A DNA stretch of 43,601 bases from Gammaproteobacteria bacterium (GTDB taxonomy: Bacteria > Pseudomonadota > Gammaproteobacteria > Steroidobacterales > GCA-2729495), in the NCBI GenBank assembly GCA_013001905.1, contig JABDLC010000024.1, positions 1-43,601 of the forward strand, read 5' to 3'. The notes beneath the pieces were generated by a model, which saw only the letters and a list, made by a program, of their open reading frames with translations, was not told the DNA's origin and ran no database searches. The translations under genes were made by a program, and so were the position numbers. Each line of letters starts with the position of its first letter. Within the stretch, counting starts at the first letter, position 1. This document shows, in pieces, positions 1 through 8,975 of the stretch.

Positions 1-434
1 GCAATTACGGCATCCTTATCGGCGAAGCAACGGCCGAACGCATCAAGCACGAGATCGGTTCAGCCTACCCGGGCGATGAAGTGAAAGAAATCTCGGTGCG
101 TGGCCGCAACCTTTCCGAAGGCGTGCCGCGCCAGTTCAGCCTCAACAGCAACGAAATTCTCGAAGCGCTACAAGAACCGCTGCAGGGGATAGTCGGTGCG
201 GTTAAGGGCGCCCTTGAGCAGACTCCGCCGGAACTCGGTGCGGACGTGGCCGACCGCGGCATCGTGCTGACGGGCGGCGGTGCTTTGCTCCGTGACCTCG
301 ATAAGCTGCTCATGGAAGAAACCGGCCTGCCGGTGGTGGTCGCCGACGAACCGCTGACCTGCGTGGCCCGCGGTGGTGGTCGCATCATCGAACTGATCGA
401 TGAGCAGGGCCCGGGCGCGTTTGCCCAGGAATAG
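1..434 (+). CDS. mreB: Rod shape-determining protein MreB, C-terminal part (5' end outside window)
   Basis: The frame is open from the window edge (first full codon at base 3) to TAG at 432-434, giving about 143 C-terminal residues of the bacterial actin MreB. The visible part starts in the [15 protein letters not shown] region and includes the nucleotide-site loop [15 protein letters not shown] and the late VARGGG segment, all typical of MreB subdomains IIA/IB. MreB polymerises under the inner membrane and directs the elongasome. mreC follows after 99 bases, and the whole cell-wall block is co-directional. Only the truncation by the window is unusual. Confidence 0.97.
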   Translation, partial: NYGILIGEATAERIKHEIGSAYPGDEVKEISVRGRNLSEGVPRQFSLNSNEILEALQEPLQGIVGAVKGALEQTPPELGADVADRGIVLTGGGALLRDLDKLLMEETGLPVVVADEPLTCVARGGGRIIELIDEQGPGAFAQE

Positions 435-533
435 ATCCGCACCCGCGCCCGCCGCTGCGGGGCAATATCCGTTGCCAACGCTCTGCCCGTAGCCCATCAT
501 TGCCGGGTTGTTGTTGGTGAATGCGGTCAGCAC

Positions 534-1442
534 ATGGCTCTGAACACCGTGGACCGTGAGCCGGGGTATTTTCGTGATGCGAGCCCCGGTCTGCAGGTCC
601 TGTTGCTTTGCATAGTTGCGATCATTCTCATGGTGCTCGATCACCGGAACGAGTACCTCTCCGGCGTGCGCAAAAGCCTCTCCGTGCTGCTTTACCCCGT
701 CGAGCTCATGGTGAGCGCGCCCTTTGACCTCAGCCGGGCGGTGGCAGACAGCGTCGCTACCCGCGGTGAGCTTCAGGCGCAAAACACCCGTCTTCGCGAA
801 CAGGCGCTGGTGCGTGACGCCCGACTGCAGCGCATGGCCGCACTTGAGGGCGAAAACGCGCGCTTGCGCGCGTTGCTCGACTCAACCGCCAAGGTCGGTG
901 AAGACATGCTCATCGCCGAGATTGTGTCCGTCGACATGAACCCGTTCCGCAATTTAATTGTCGTCAATCGAGGCGGTCAGGACGGCGTCTTTGTCGGCCA
1001 GCCGGTCATCGATGCCGACGGCGTCGTCGGCCAAATCACCCGCGATCGTCATTACACCGCGGAGGCGATGTTGATTACCGATGTCGATCACGCCATTCCC
1101 GTTGAAATCGCACGCAATCGTCTGCGCACAATTGCGGTGGGCAGCGGTGAACTTGATCGGCTGAACCTGCCCTTCCTGCCCGGCAACGCCGACGTCGAGG
1201 AAGGTGACTTGCTGATTACCTCGGGCCTCGGCGGCAAATTTCCGCCCGGCTATCCGGTCGCCACGGTGCGCGAGATCCGCAGCGTGACCGGCCAGCCGTT
1301 TCTCGATATCGACGCCACGCCGGTCGCCGCGCTGAACCGGATGCGTGAAGTGCTGCTGATCAAACCGCAGGATGACCCGGCGCCGGCGGAACCCGCGACG
1401 AATGATGCCAGTGACAGCGAGCCGGCAGAGGAAGCTGCCTGA
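534..1442 (+). CDS. mreC: Rod shape-determining protein MreC
   Basis: This 302-residue protein has one membrane segment near residues 20-40 (LQVLLLCIVAIILMVL), then a coiled coil (about 75-115, rich in L, R, E and A), then the MreC beta-barrel domain. That domain is recognisable from IVNRGGQDGVFVGQPVIDADGVVG-type sequence and the ITSGLGGKFPPGYPVA stretch. The C-terminal 30 residues are a Pro/Ala/Glu-rich tail. MreC is the periplasmic scaffold that links MreB to PBP2 and RodA. Its TGA overlaps the mreD ATG by one base (TGATG), indicating translational coupling. Confidence 0.97.
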   Translation: MALNTVDREPGYFRDASPGLQVLLLCIVAIILMVLDHRNEYLSGVRKSLSVLLYPVELMVSAPFDLSRAVADSVATRGELQAQNTRLREQALVRDARLQRMAALEGENARLRALLDSTAKVGEDMLIAEIVSVDMNPFRNLIVVNRGGQDGVFVGQPVIDADGVVGQITRDRHYTAEAMLITDVDHAIPVEIARNRLRTIAVGSGELDRLNLPFLPGNADVEEGDLLITSGLGGKFPPGYPVATVREIRSVTGQPFLDIDATPVAALNRMREVLLIKPQDDPAPAEPATNDASDSEPAEEAA

Positions 1443-1936
1443 TGGCGCGGCCGCTGCGCATCTGGCCCGTTCTGGTCACCTTTGTCGCCGCGATTGCGAT
1501 CGGTATCACGCCGCTGCCGGAGTCCGTCCAGCTGTTGCGCCCGCCGCTGGCGGCCATGGTGCTGATTTACTGGGTGCTGATGTGGCCGGAACGGATTGGC
1601 CTGCTGACAGCCTTCGCGCTGGGCATCGTGATCGACATTCTGCACGGGCAGCTCCTCGGACAGAACGCACTGGCCCTTTCTGTTGTCACTTATATAACCC
1701 TGCGTTTTCACCTGCAGATACGCATTTTTCCGCTGTGGCAGATGACCATGACCGTACTGGCTCTGCTCACAATGATCGCATCGCTGCAGTTTGTGGTGGA
1801 AGGCATTGGGGGGTTCGGCACGATGGGCCTGGGGCGCTGGCCGCAGGTCATCGTGGGCACGGTGCTGTGGCCGCCGGTGATGGCGCTGCTGGACCGGGTC
1901 CGGCAACAAAGTGAAACACCGTCGAGCACTTTCTGA
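1442..1936 (+). CDS. mreD: Rod shape-determining membrane protein MreD
   Basis: This 164-residue, very hydrophobic protein has about five predicted membrane helices and a conserved central region (ALGIVIDILHGQLLGQNAL). That region corresponds to the family G-x-x-x-D-x-L-x-G-x-x-L-G pattern. MreD is the polytopic inner-membrane member of the MreBCD complex. It starts on the last base of mreC and is followed after 22 bases by the PBP2 gene, so it is read as part of one elongasome transcript. Length is normal for the family. Confidence 0.95.
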   Translation: MARPLRIWPVLVTFVAAIAIGITPLPESVQLLRPPLAAMVLIYWVLMWPERIGLLTAFALGIVIDILHGQLLGQNALALSVVTYITLRFHLQIRIFPLWQMTMTVLALLTMIASLQFVVEGIGGFGTMGLGRWPQVIVGTVLWPPVMALLDRVRQQSETPSSTF

Positions 1937-1958
1937 CCGTTTAACTGACTGACAAGTA

Positions 1959-3863
1959 ATGAGAAACGCTGCAAATCAGATTAAGGACCACTGGCGCGAA
2001 AAACGGATTTTTACCGCGCGCATTGTGGCCTGTGGCGTGATTGCGGTGGCCCTGACGGGCGTCGTCACCGCGCGGCTCATCAATCTGCAACTTATCAATG
2101 CTGACTACTATGCCGCGCAGTCACAGGGCAACCACATCCGCGTACAGCCGCTGCCGCCCACGCGCGGCCTTATCTATGACCGGCATGGCCGTGTGCTGGC
2201 GGAAAACACACCGAGCTATCAACTGGAACTAACGCCCGAACAGGTTCCGGACCTGGCAGACACGCTGGAGCGCCTCACCGCACAGGGCCTGCTGAACCCG
2301 GAAAATCGCGCGCGCGTGCAGGAACTGATCAGCAGCCGACGCCGGTTCGACAGCATACCGATACGACAGAAAATGACCGACGAGGAAGTGGCGCGCTTTG
2401 CGGTGCTGCGCCCTGCATTTCCCGGCGTCGAAATCCGGGCGCGCCTTGCGCGCACGTATCCGTTCGGCAGTGTCGCTGCGCATGCACTCGGCTACATGGG
2501 CGGGATCAGTGCCGGTGAACAGCAGTCGCTCGACCCCGCGGCCTACGCCGGTACGTCCTATATCGGCAAAGTAGCCACGGAAAAATCCTACGAGGGCGAA
2601 CTGCACGGCACCGTGGGTCATCAGGACGTGTTGGTGAATGTACACGGGCGCGTTATGCAGGTGCTGGACACTGAATTGAGCCGGCCGGGCCGTGATCTGA
2701 TCCTGAGCCTCGACATCGACACCCAGATCGCCGCCGAGGAAGCGCTCGGCGACCGTCGCGGCGCTGTGGTCGCCATAGACCCGCGCAACGGCGAATTACT
2801 GGCGCTGGCGAGCACGCCAAGCTTCGACCCGAACGCCTTTATCGACGGCATGAGCCGGGATGAATTCCGTGACCTGCAAAATGATCGCGATCAGCCGCTG
2901 TTCAACCGCGCTCTGCGCGGCAAATACCCGCCGGGCTCGACTATTAAGCCCATCATTGCCCTCGCCGGTCTGGAGCAAAATGCTATTGATGCGCGGCGCA
3001 AATGGTTCTGCAAAGGTCATTTTAGTTTGCCGGGCAGTACGCATCGCTACCGTGACTGGAAACCCGCCGGGCATGGCATGGTTGATCTCAACGATGCGAT
3101 CGCGCAGTCATGCGATACCTATTTTTACGATTTGGCGAACAACATCGGTATCGACATCATGGCGGCCACGCTGAGTCAGTTCGGCCTCGGCGACCGCACC
3201 GGTCTCGATGTCGGCCCGGAAAGCTCGGGCCTGGTGCCGAATCGGTCCTGGAAGCGCCGCAACTTCGCAGATGCCGAAGATCAGATCTGGTACCCCGGTG
3301 AAACCGTCATCGCGGGAATCGGTCAGGGCTTCTTGCTCACTACGCCGCTGCAGCTCGCGCATGCAACCGCAGCGATCGCGATGCGCGGCACCCGCTACCG
3401 GCCCGCGCTGGTGCGCGGATTGCGGGACCCGGCCAGCGGCGACATCGCAGTGCGGCAGCCGCGCAAACTGCAGCCGGTAACCGTGTCTGCAGCGGACCGT
3501 TGGGACGAAATCATCAAGGCAATGGAAGCCGTCATGTATGACCCCAAGGGCACCGGCATCGCACTCGGTTTGCAATCACCGTATCGACTCGCGGGCAAGA
3601 GCGGTACCGCGCAGGTTATTTCGATCGCGCAGAATGAGGAGTACAACGAAGAAGAAATCGCTGAGCGGCGCCGCGATCACGCTTTGTTTGTTGCGTTTGC
3701 GCCGACTGATGATCCCCGCATTGCGGTTGCAGTCATTGTCGAGAACGGTGGCAGCGGCAGCGGTGTGGCCGGACCGGTTGCCAGCCAGGTGATTACGACA
3801 CACCTGAGTAATGAAGCGCAGCGACTGACAGTCGTCGCCGGCGCCGCCGGTAATGCTTTCTGA
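1959..3863 (+). CDS. mrdA: Penicillin-binding protein 2 (elongasome transpeptidase)
   Basis: This 634-residue class B PBP has an N-terminal membrane anchor (about 20-45), a PBP dimerisation domain (about 65-235) and a transpeptidase domain (about 265-620). The catalytic motifs are intact: STIK with nucleophile Ser327, SCD at 384-386 and KSGT at 547-550. PBP2 cross-links lateral-wall peptidoglycan together with RodA, whose gene follows with a TGATG overlap. Length matches the MrdA family. The start ATG lies 22 bases after mreD. Confidence 0.97.
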   Translation: MRNAANQIKDHWREKRIFTARIVACGVIAVALTGVVTARLINLQLINADYYAAQSQGNHIRVQPLPPTRGLIYDRHGRVLAENTPSYQLELTPEQVPDLADTLERLTAQGLLNPENRARVQELISSRRRFDSIPIRQKMTDEEVARFAVLRPAFPGVEIRARLARTYPFGSVAAHALGYMGGISAGEQQSLDPAAYAGTSYIGKVATEKSYEGELHGTVGHQDVLVNVHGRVMQVLDTELSRPGRDLILSLDIDTQIAAEEALGDRRGAVVAIDPRNGELLALASTPSFDPNAFIDGMSRDEFRDLQNDRDQPLFNRALRGKYPPGSTIKPIIALAGLEQNAIDARRKWFCKGHFSLPGSTHRYRDWKPAGHGMVDLNDAIAQSCDTYFYDLANNIGIDIMAATLSQFGLGDRTGLDVGPESSGLVPNRSWKRRNFADAEDQIWYPGETVIAGIGQGFLLTTPLQLAHATAAIAMRGTRYRPALVRGLRDPASGDIAVRQPRKLQPVTVSAADRWDEIIKAMEAVMYDPKGTGIALGLQSPYRLAGKSGTAQVISIAQNEEYNEEEIAERRRDHALFVAFAPTDDPRIAVAVIVENGGSGSGVAGPVASQVITTHLSNEAQRLTVVAGAAGNAF

Positions 3864-4981
3864 TGGCGGGCAAAGCTGACACCGGCAATCGCGGCTTTTT
3901 CAGCCGGCTCTTGCAACGCGCACATCTGGACCCGCCGTTGCTGGCCGGCGTCGCTACGGTGCTGCTGGTCGGCGTGTTTGTGCTGTACAGCGCCTCCGGC
4001 AACAGCATGGACACTGTCTGGCGTCAGGGCGCACGCATCAGCGCGGCATGTCTCACTATGTTCGCGCTCGCGCAGGTGCAGCCCGGCTGGCTGCGGCGGG
4101 TATCGCCCTGGTTGTATTGTGCAGGCGTCATCATGCTCGTACTGGTGCTGGTGAGCGGTGAAACCGGCGGCGGCGCGCAGCGCTGGCTGGATATCGGCGT
4201 GCGCTTTCAACCGTCCGAACTGATGAAGCTCGCCGTGCCGGCAATGCTGGCCTGGGTACTGCACGACCGACCCCTGCCGCCGTCGCTGCTGATGGTCGGC
4301 GGACTGCTGCTGCTGGTTGCCGCGCCGGTGGCGATGATCGCGCTGCAGCCCGATCTCGGCACCTCAATCCTCATCGGCCTGACCGGGATCACCGTGGTGT
4401 TTCTGGCCGGCATCAGCCTGCGCTTCATTTTGGTCTCGGCAACCCTCACCATCGCCGCTTTGCCGCTGTTGTGGTACTCGATGCGGGACTACCAGAAACA
4501 GCGCGTGCTTACGCTGCTGGACCCGGAGCAGGATCCGCTCGGCGCCGGCTACCACATCATTCAGTCGAAAATCGCCATCGGCTCGGGCGGTACCTTCGGC
4601 AAGGGCTGGCTTAACGGCAGCCAGGGACAACTCGAGTTTTTGCCGGAACGCTCGACTGACTTCATCTTCGCGGTTATCGGCGAGGAATTCGGCTTCTTCG
4701 GGGTCTGCATGCTGCTCCTGCTGTACCTGTTAATCATTGCCCGCGGCTTTTATATAGCTGCTGCAGCGCAAGATACCTTCTCCCGGCTGCTGGCCGGAGC
4801 AATCAGTTTTACGTTTTTCTTTTATGTCTTTGTGAATACCGCGATGGTGACCGGGCTGATCCCCGTGGTCGGCGTGCCTCTGCCGCTGGTCAGTGCAGGC
4901 GGCACCTCAATGGTGACCCTGCTTGCCGGTTTCGGTATTCTGATGTCCATTCAGACGCACCGGAAGCTGCTGCCAAGATGA
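3863..4981 (+). CDS. mrdB: Peptidoglycan glycosyltransferase RodA (SEDS family)
   Basis: This 372-residue SEDS protein has roughly ten membrane helices. Diagnostic segments are QRWLDIGVRFQPSELMKLA (106-124), the DLGTS motif (164-168), the extracellular loop GWLNGSQGQLEFLPERSTDF with Asp266 at the catalytic position of the family, and VPLPLVSAGGTSM near the C-terminus. RodA polymerises lipid II into glycan strands and is activated by PBP2. The start overlaps the mrdA stop and the end overlaps mltB by four bases (ATGA). Confidence 0.97.
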   Translation: MAGKADTGNRGFFSRLLQRAHLDPPLLAGVATVLLVGVFVLYSASGNSMDTVWRQGARISAACLTMFALAQVQPGWLRRVSPWLYCAGVIMLVLVLVSGETGGGAQRWLDIGVRFQPSELMKLAVPAMLAWVLHDRPLPPSLLMVGGLLLLVAAPVAMIALQPDLGTSILIGLTGITVVFLAGISLRFILVSATLTIAALPLLWYSMRDYQKQRVLTLLDPEQDPLGAGYHIIQSKIAIGSGGTFGKGWLNGSQGQLEFLPERSTDFIFAVIGEEFGFFGVCMLLLLYLLIIARGFYIAAAAQDTFSRLLAGAISFTFFFYVFVNTAMVTGLIPVVGVPLPLVSAGGTSMVTLLAGFGILMSIQTHRKLLPR

Positions 4982-5991
4982 AACGGAATTCCCTATGCGC
5001 AAAGCCAATGCTGGCTTTGCTTCTCTGCCTTTCGCTCCAACCTGCCGTCGCACTCGACGTCACTCGTGATGACGTGAGCGCGTTTATTGACCGGATGGTG
5101 AGTGAACACCAGCTCGATCGTGACTATGTCACGGCAGTGCTCGCCCGTGCTGAAGTCCAGCAGAGCATACTGGATGCGATGAGCCGGCCCGCCGAGCGCG
5201 TCATGCCCTGGCACGAATACCGGCAGATTTTTATTACGCCGGAACGCATCAACGCCGGCGTTGCGTTTTACGCCGAGCATCGCGACAGGCTCGCACAACT
5301 GGAGCAGGACACCGGCGTTTCGCAGGCGATGATTCTCGGCATCATCGGCGTTGAAAGTTATTACGGCCGGATTACCGGTCGCAATAACGTGGTCGATGCG
5401 CTGGTTACGCTCGGGTTCGAATACCCCAAGCGAGCTAAGTTTTTCAGCTCGGAGCTGGAGAACGTATTTCTGCTCGCTGACGAGGAACAACTCGACATCG
5501 AAACCCTGCAGGGTTCGTATGCAGGCGCGATGGGCCCGCCACAGTTTATTCCGTCCAGCTACCGGGCCTATGCCGTGGACGGCGACGGTGACGGACAACG
5601 TGACCTGCTCAACAACTGGGATGACATTCTCGCCAGCGTTGCGAACTATTTCGCCGTGCACAAATGGCGCGCGGGGGAACCGGTGGCCGCCATGGCAACG
5701 CTGAGCGACAACCACCGCGTCAGGCCGCAGGACACACTGAAACTGCAGTCTACGGTCGGCCAACTCAGTAAAGCCGGCGCCCTGTTTGCAACCGAACTCG
5801 GCACTGACGCGAAAGCCGGGATCTGGCGGCTGGACGGAGTCGACGGTGATCAGCACTGGGTCGGGTTTCACAATCTGTACGTCATTACCCGTTACAACCG
5901 CAGTGTGATGTATGCGCTTGCCGCCTGGGAGCTGGGCAATTCAGTCGTGGCCGAAGCCGGCGCCGCAGCAAGCTCAGAGCCTGCCGGATGA
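4978..5991 (+). CDS. mltB: Membrane/periplasmic lytic transglycosylase B
   Basis: This 337-residue SLT_2-type lytic transglycosylase carries a signal peptide (about 1-25, ending AVA). The catalytic Glu126 lies in GVESYYG, followed by the family motifs YAGAMGPPQFIPSSY (181-195) and DGDGDGQRDLLNNWDDILASVANYF. It cleaves glycan strands to make room for new peptidoglycan. No lipobox is present, so here it is probably a soluble periplasmic protein rather than a lipoprotein as in E. coli. It overlaps rodA and rlpA by four bases at each end. Confidence 0.94.
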   Translation: MKRNSLCAKPMLALLLCLSLQPAVALDVTRDDVSAFIDRMVSEHQLDRDYVTAVLARAEVQQSILDAMSRPAERVMPWHEYRQIFITPERINAGVAFYAEHRDRLAQLEQDTGVSQAMILGIIGVESYYGRITGRNNVVDALVTLGFEYPKRAKFFSSELENVFLLADEEQLDIETLQGSYAGAMGPPQFIPSSYRAYAVDGDGDGQRDLLNNWDDILASVANYFAVHKWRAGEPVAAMATLSDNHRVRPQDTLKLQSTVGQLSKAGALFATELGTDAKAGIWRLDGVDGDQHWVGFHNLYVITRYNRSVMYALAAWELGNSVVAEAGAAASSEPAG

Positions 5992-6887
5992 AGACAGCAC
6001 GGCTTGCATGGGTGGCGCTGACTGCAGTGCTGCTTGGCGGCTGCAGTGCCTATCGCTGGGAGCAGCCTGCTCCGAACAGCGATCGCAGCGCCCCTGTGAA
6101 TCAGGACATGACCCGCACCAAGCGCGGCAACCCGCCCTTCTACGAAGTGTTCGGGGTGCGCTATCAGGTCATGAACAGCAGTGACGGTTATCAAGAACGC
6201 GGCGTTGCCTCCTGGTACGGTAAAAAATTCCATGGCCGCCTGACCTCGAACGGTGAGCGCTATGACATGTACCGCATGACGGCAGCACACAAGACGTTGC
6301 CCCTGCCGACCAACGTCAAAGTGACCAATCTCGACAACGGGCGCTCAGTGATCGTGCGGGTCAATGATCGGGGGCCCTTCGTCAAAGGCCGCATTATCGA
6401 CATGTCCTATGCCGCGGCGCAGGCGCTCAACATGACACAAGCGGGCACCGCCCGCGTGGAAGTCATCGCGCTGGATACCAGTTATACCGGCGCGATTGCG
6501 GCGGTCTCGGCCACACAACCGGCGGCAGGTAAGTCAGCCGAAACGGCAGCCCGGGCACCGGCCGACCCGGTGATGACAGACTTGCCCGCGCAACCTCGCA
6601 TGTACGTGCAGGTGGGTGCATTCGGTGAGGTCGCCAACGCGCGCAATCTGGCCGAGCAGCTGAGCGGCAGCGGCGTAAATCAGGTCAATGTGCTGCACCC
6701 GGCGAGCGGGCAACCATCGATATACCGCGTCCGCATCGGCCCGTTTACCGACATCACCGAGTACGATCGCATTGTTGCTCAGGTTGCAAAGTTGCAGATC
6801 AACACGGCCCGACTGGTAGTTGAAGATCAGTTCTCCGACGAAGCTGTCGTCGAGAACCATTCAGCTACTCCAATCAAAAACCTTTAA
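5988..6887 (+). CDS. rlpA: Septal ring lytic transglycosylase / lipoprotein RlpA
   Basis: This 299-residue outer-membrane lipoprotein has a lipobox (LLGGC, Cys19). A double-psi beta-barrel domain spans about 70-165 (GVASWYGKKFHGRLTSNGE, then VNDRGPFVKGRIIDMS with the catalytic-type Asp). An Ala/Pro linker leads to a C-terminal SPOR domain (about 200-285, MYVQVGAFGEVANARNLAEQL), which binds denuded glycan at the septum. Gene order rlpA-dacA is the usual one. A 24-base gap separates it from dacA. Confidence 0.95.
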   Translation: MKTARLAWVALTAVLLGGCSAYRWEQPAPNSDRSAPVNQDMTRTKRGNPPFYEVFGVRYQVMNSSDGYQERGVASWYGKKFHGRLTSNGERYDMYRMTAAHKTLPLPTNVKVTNLDNGRSVIVRVNDRGPFVKGRIIDMSYAAAQALNMTQAGTARVEVIALDTSYTGAIAAVSATQPAAGKSAETAARAPADPVMTDLPAQPRMYVQVGAFGEVANARNLAEQLSGSGVNQVNVLHPASGQPSIYRVRIGPFTDITEYDRIVAQVAKLQINTARLVVEDQFSDEAVVENHSATPIKNL

Positions 6888-6911
6888 TCGCTTTCTGGCA
6901 GACTCAGTTTC

Positions 6912-8060
6912 ATGACGTACTCAAAGCTCCGCACGACCTGTTTCGCTGTTGCACTCTCTATCCTCTGTTTACAACCGGCAACAGCGCAGATTTCTGCTCC
7001 CTCTGCCCCGCGACTTAATGCCGACGCCTACTTGCTGATCGACTTTGCCAGCGGGCAGGTACTGGCCAGCCAGAATCCGGACGAAATACTCGACCCCGCC
7101 AGCATTACCAAACTGATGACCGCGTATGCTGCATTCCGTGCCATACGCTCGGGCCAGATCAGTCTGGATGACCGGGTTCTGGTCAGCGAGAAAGCCTGGC
7201 GAACGCCCGGGTCACGCATGTTTATCGATGTCGGCAGCCGTGTGCCGGTGAAAGAGCTGTTGCCGGGCATGATTGTGCAGTCGGGCAATGATGCGAGCGT
7301 GGCGCTGGCGGAGCACATTGCCGGCACCGAAGAGAGTTTCGCGGAAATCATGAACCAGCTGGCCCGCGAACTCGGCATGACCAGCACGCGCTATTTCAAC
7401 AGCACCGGGTTGCCGGCGGACGGCCATGTCACCAGCGCGGCGGACATTGCCAAACTCGCGGCCGCTTTGATTCGCGAATTCCCTGACTACTACGAGTGGT
7501 ACTCGCAGAAAGAATACTCATACAACGGCATCACGCAGGCGAATCGCAACATCCTCTTGTCGCGTGACGAAAGTGTCGACGGCATGAAAACGGGCTATAC
7601 CGAATCGGCCGGCTATTGCCTGGTGTCATCGGCAGAGCGCAATGACATGCGGCTCATTTCGGTGGTGCTCGGCACCAAAAGTCCGGCGGCACGGGCAAAC
7701 GAATCGCAGGCGTTACTAAACTACGGCTTCCGTTTCTTCGAGAGCCATCAGCTTTGGGAAGCGGGCGAAATCATTCAGGACACGCGCGTCTGGAAAGGCG
7801 AGCAGGAAACCGCCAGCCTCGTGGTGCGCGAACCGGTTTTTATTACCGTGCCGCGCGGTCAGTTGGCAAATCTCGAAACCGCGGTGGATCTGCCCGGCAG
7901 ACTGGTTGCGCCGCTAAGCAGCAGCAAGGCCGTCGGTAAGGTGCATGCCAAACTGGGCATCGACACGGTCGCCTCAGTGCCTGTCTACAGCGCGACCGAT
8001 ATTCCGGCAGCCGGTTTTCTGGATGCGGCCTGGGACGAACTGCTGCTCTGGTTCGAGTAA
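6912..8060 (+). CDS. dacA: D-alanyl-D-alanine carboxypeptidase (PBP5/6 type)
   Basis: This 382-residue low-molecular-weight PBP has a signal peptide ending near ATAQ (residue 26). The active-site motifs are SITK at 64-67 (nucleophile Ser64), SGN at 124-126 and KTG at 226-228. A C-terminal PBP5-type beta domain and a terminal amphipathic helix (FLDAAWDELLLWFE) attach it to the periplasmic face of the inner membrane. It removes the terminal D-Ala from pentapeptides. It is followed by ybeD after 10 bases, as in many gammaproteobacteria. Confidence 0.96.
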   Translation: MTYSKLRTTCFAVALSILCLQPATAQISAPSAPRLNADAYLLIDFASGQVLASQNPDEILDPASITKLMTAYAAFRAIRSGQISLDDRVLVSEKAWRTPGSRMFIDVGSRVPVKELLPGMIVQSGNDASVALAEHIAGTEESFAEIMNQLARELGMTSTRYFNSTGLPADGHVTSAADIAKLAAALIREFPDYYEWYSQKEYSYNGITQANRNILLSRDESVDGMKTGYTESAGYCLVSSAERNDMRLISVVLGTKSPAARANESQALLNYGFRFFESHQLWEAGEIIQDTRVWKGEQETASLVVREPVFITVPRGQLANLETAVDLPGRLVAPLSSSKAVGKVHAKLGIDTVASVPVYSATDIPAAGFLDAAWDELLLWFE

Positions 8061-8070
8061 GCTGTAAGGC

Positions 8071-8343
8071 GTGAGCGAATCTGATCAGGACACCCTGCTG
8101 GAGTTTCCCACCAGCTTCCCGGTAAAAGTGATGGGCAGAAGCGACGCCACCTTCAGCGCAGCCATCAGCGACATCATTGCCGAACATGCGGAGTTTCATC
8201 CGCAAGATGATGTGCGCGAACAACTCAGCGCCAACGGCAATTTTGTATCCGTCACGGTGACCTTCACGGCGACGAGCAAACATCAGGTCGACACGATCTA
8301 TCAGGCACTCACCAGTCACGAACTGGTGCTCATGGTGTTCTGA
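8071..8343 (+). CDS. ybeD: YbeD family protein (DUF493)
   Basis: This 90-residue protein begins with GTG at 8071. It shows the DUF493 pattern EFPTSFPVKVMGR near the N-terminus and VSVTVTFTATSKHQVDTIYQALTSHELVLMVF at the C-terminus, consistent with a small ACT-like fold. It lies between dacA and lipB, its conserved position. Its stop overlaps the lipB ATG (TGATG). The molecular role of the family is poorly defined; a regulatory link to lipoate metabolism is only suggested by position. Confidence 0.92.
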   Translation: MSESDQDTLLEFPTSFPVKVMGRSDATFSAAISDIIAEHAEFHPQDDVREQLSANGNFVSVTVTFTATSKHQVDTIYQALTSHELVLMVF

Positions 8344-8975
8344 TGCCCGCGGCTCTCGTTCGCCATCTCGGCAGCGTCGCGTATGAACCCACGCTGGAAC
8401 GCATGCGCGCCTTTACCGAGCAACGTGAGGCGCACACCCCGGACGAGATCTGGCTGCTCGAGCATCCGCCCGTCTTCACGCTGGGCACGAATGCGGATGC
8501 GAGTCACGTGCTTGCGGCGGGTGACATTCCGGTTGTCCCGGTCGACCGCGGTGGGCAAGTGACCTACCACGGGCCCGGTCAGCTGGTTATTTATGTATTG
8601 CTGGATCTGCGGCGCCTGCGACTCGGGGTGCGCGACCTGGTCTGCCGCCTGGAACAGAGTGTGATCGGGTTGCTGGCCGGCTACGACATCAGTGCGAGTG
8701 GTCGCGAGGGCGCACCGGGCGTCTATGTCGGCGACGCGAAGGTCGCCAGCGTCGGCCTGCGCATTCGCCGCAACTGCAGCTATCACGGCCTGGCGCTCAA
8801 CGTTGATCCCGTACTCGAGCATTTCGCGCGCATCAATCCGTGCGGTTACCCCGGGCTGGACGTCACCAGCCTGAAACAGCTGGGCGTTGAAGACGCGCCG
8901 GCGGTCATCGCCGGCAAACTGCTGGCAGAGTTGTCAGGCAGGCTCGGCCTGCAGGTGCAGGATGCCGCAGCCTAG
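8343..8975 (+). CDS. lipB: Octanoyl-ACP:protein N-octanoyltransferase LipB
   Basis: This 210-residue enzyme moves the octanoyl group from acyl carrier protein to lipoyl domains, the first step of lipoate synthesis. Visible family motifs are DRGGQVTYHGPGQLVIY (68-84), GREGAPGVYVGDAKVASVGLRIRR with the conserved Lys133, and INPCGYPGLDVTSL with the thioester-forming Cys167. Start and stop match the usual length. It converges with the murU-like gene: both stop codons use the same CTAG at 8972-8975. lipA is not in the window. Confidence 0.96.
   Translation: MPAALVRHLGSVAYEPTLERMRAFTEQREAHTPDEIWLLEHPPVFTLGTNADASHVLAAGDIPVVPVDRGGQVTYHGPGQLVIYVLLDLRRLRLGVRDLVCRLEQSVIGLLAGYDISASGREGAPGVYVGDAKVASVGLRIRRNCSYHGLALNVDPVLEHFARINPCGYPGLDVTSLKQLGVEDAPAVIAGKLLAELSGRLGLQVQDAAA

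Noticed and set aside
4993-5871. Long open frame (292 codons) on the minus strand inside mltB
   Set aside because: It is a shadow of the GC-rich mltB frame, with no recognisable domain or ribosome-binding site. mltB has complete family motifs.
8972-8975. Shared CTAG used by both lipB and murU stop codons
   Set aside because: A neat coincidence of tight packing. I see no functional meaning beyond compact gene order.
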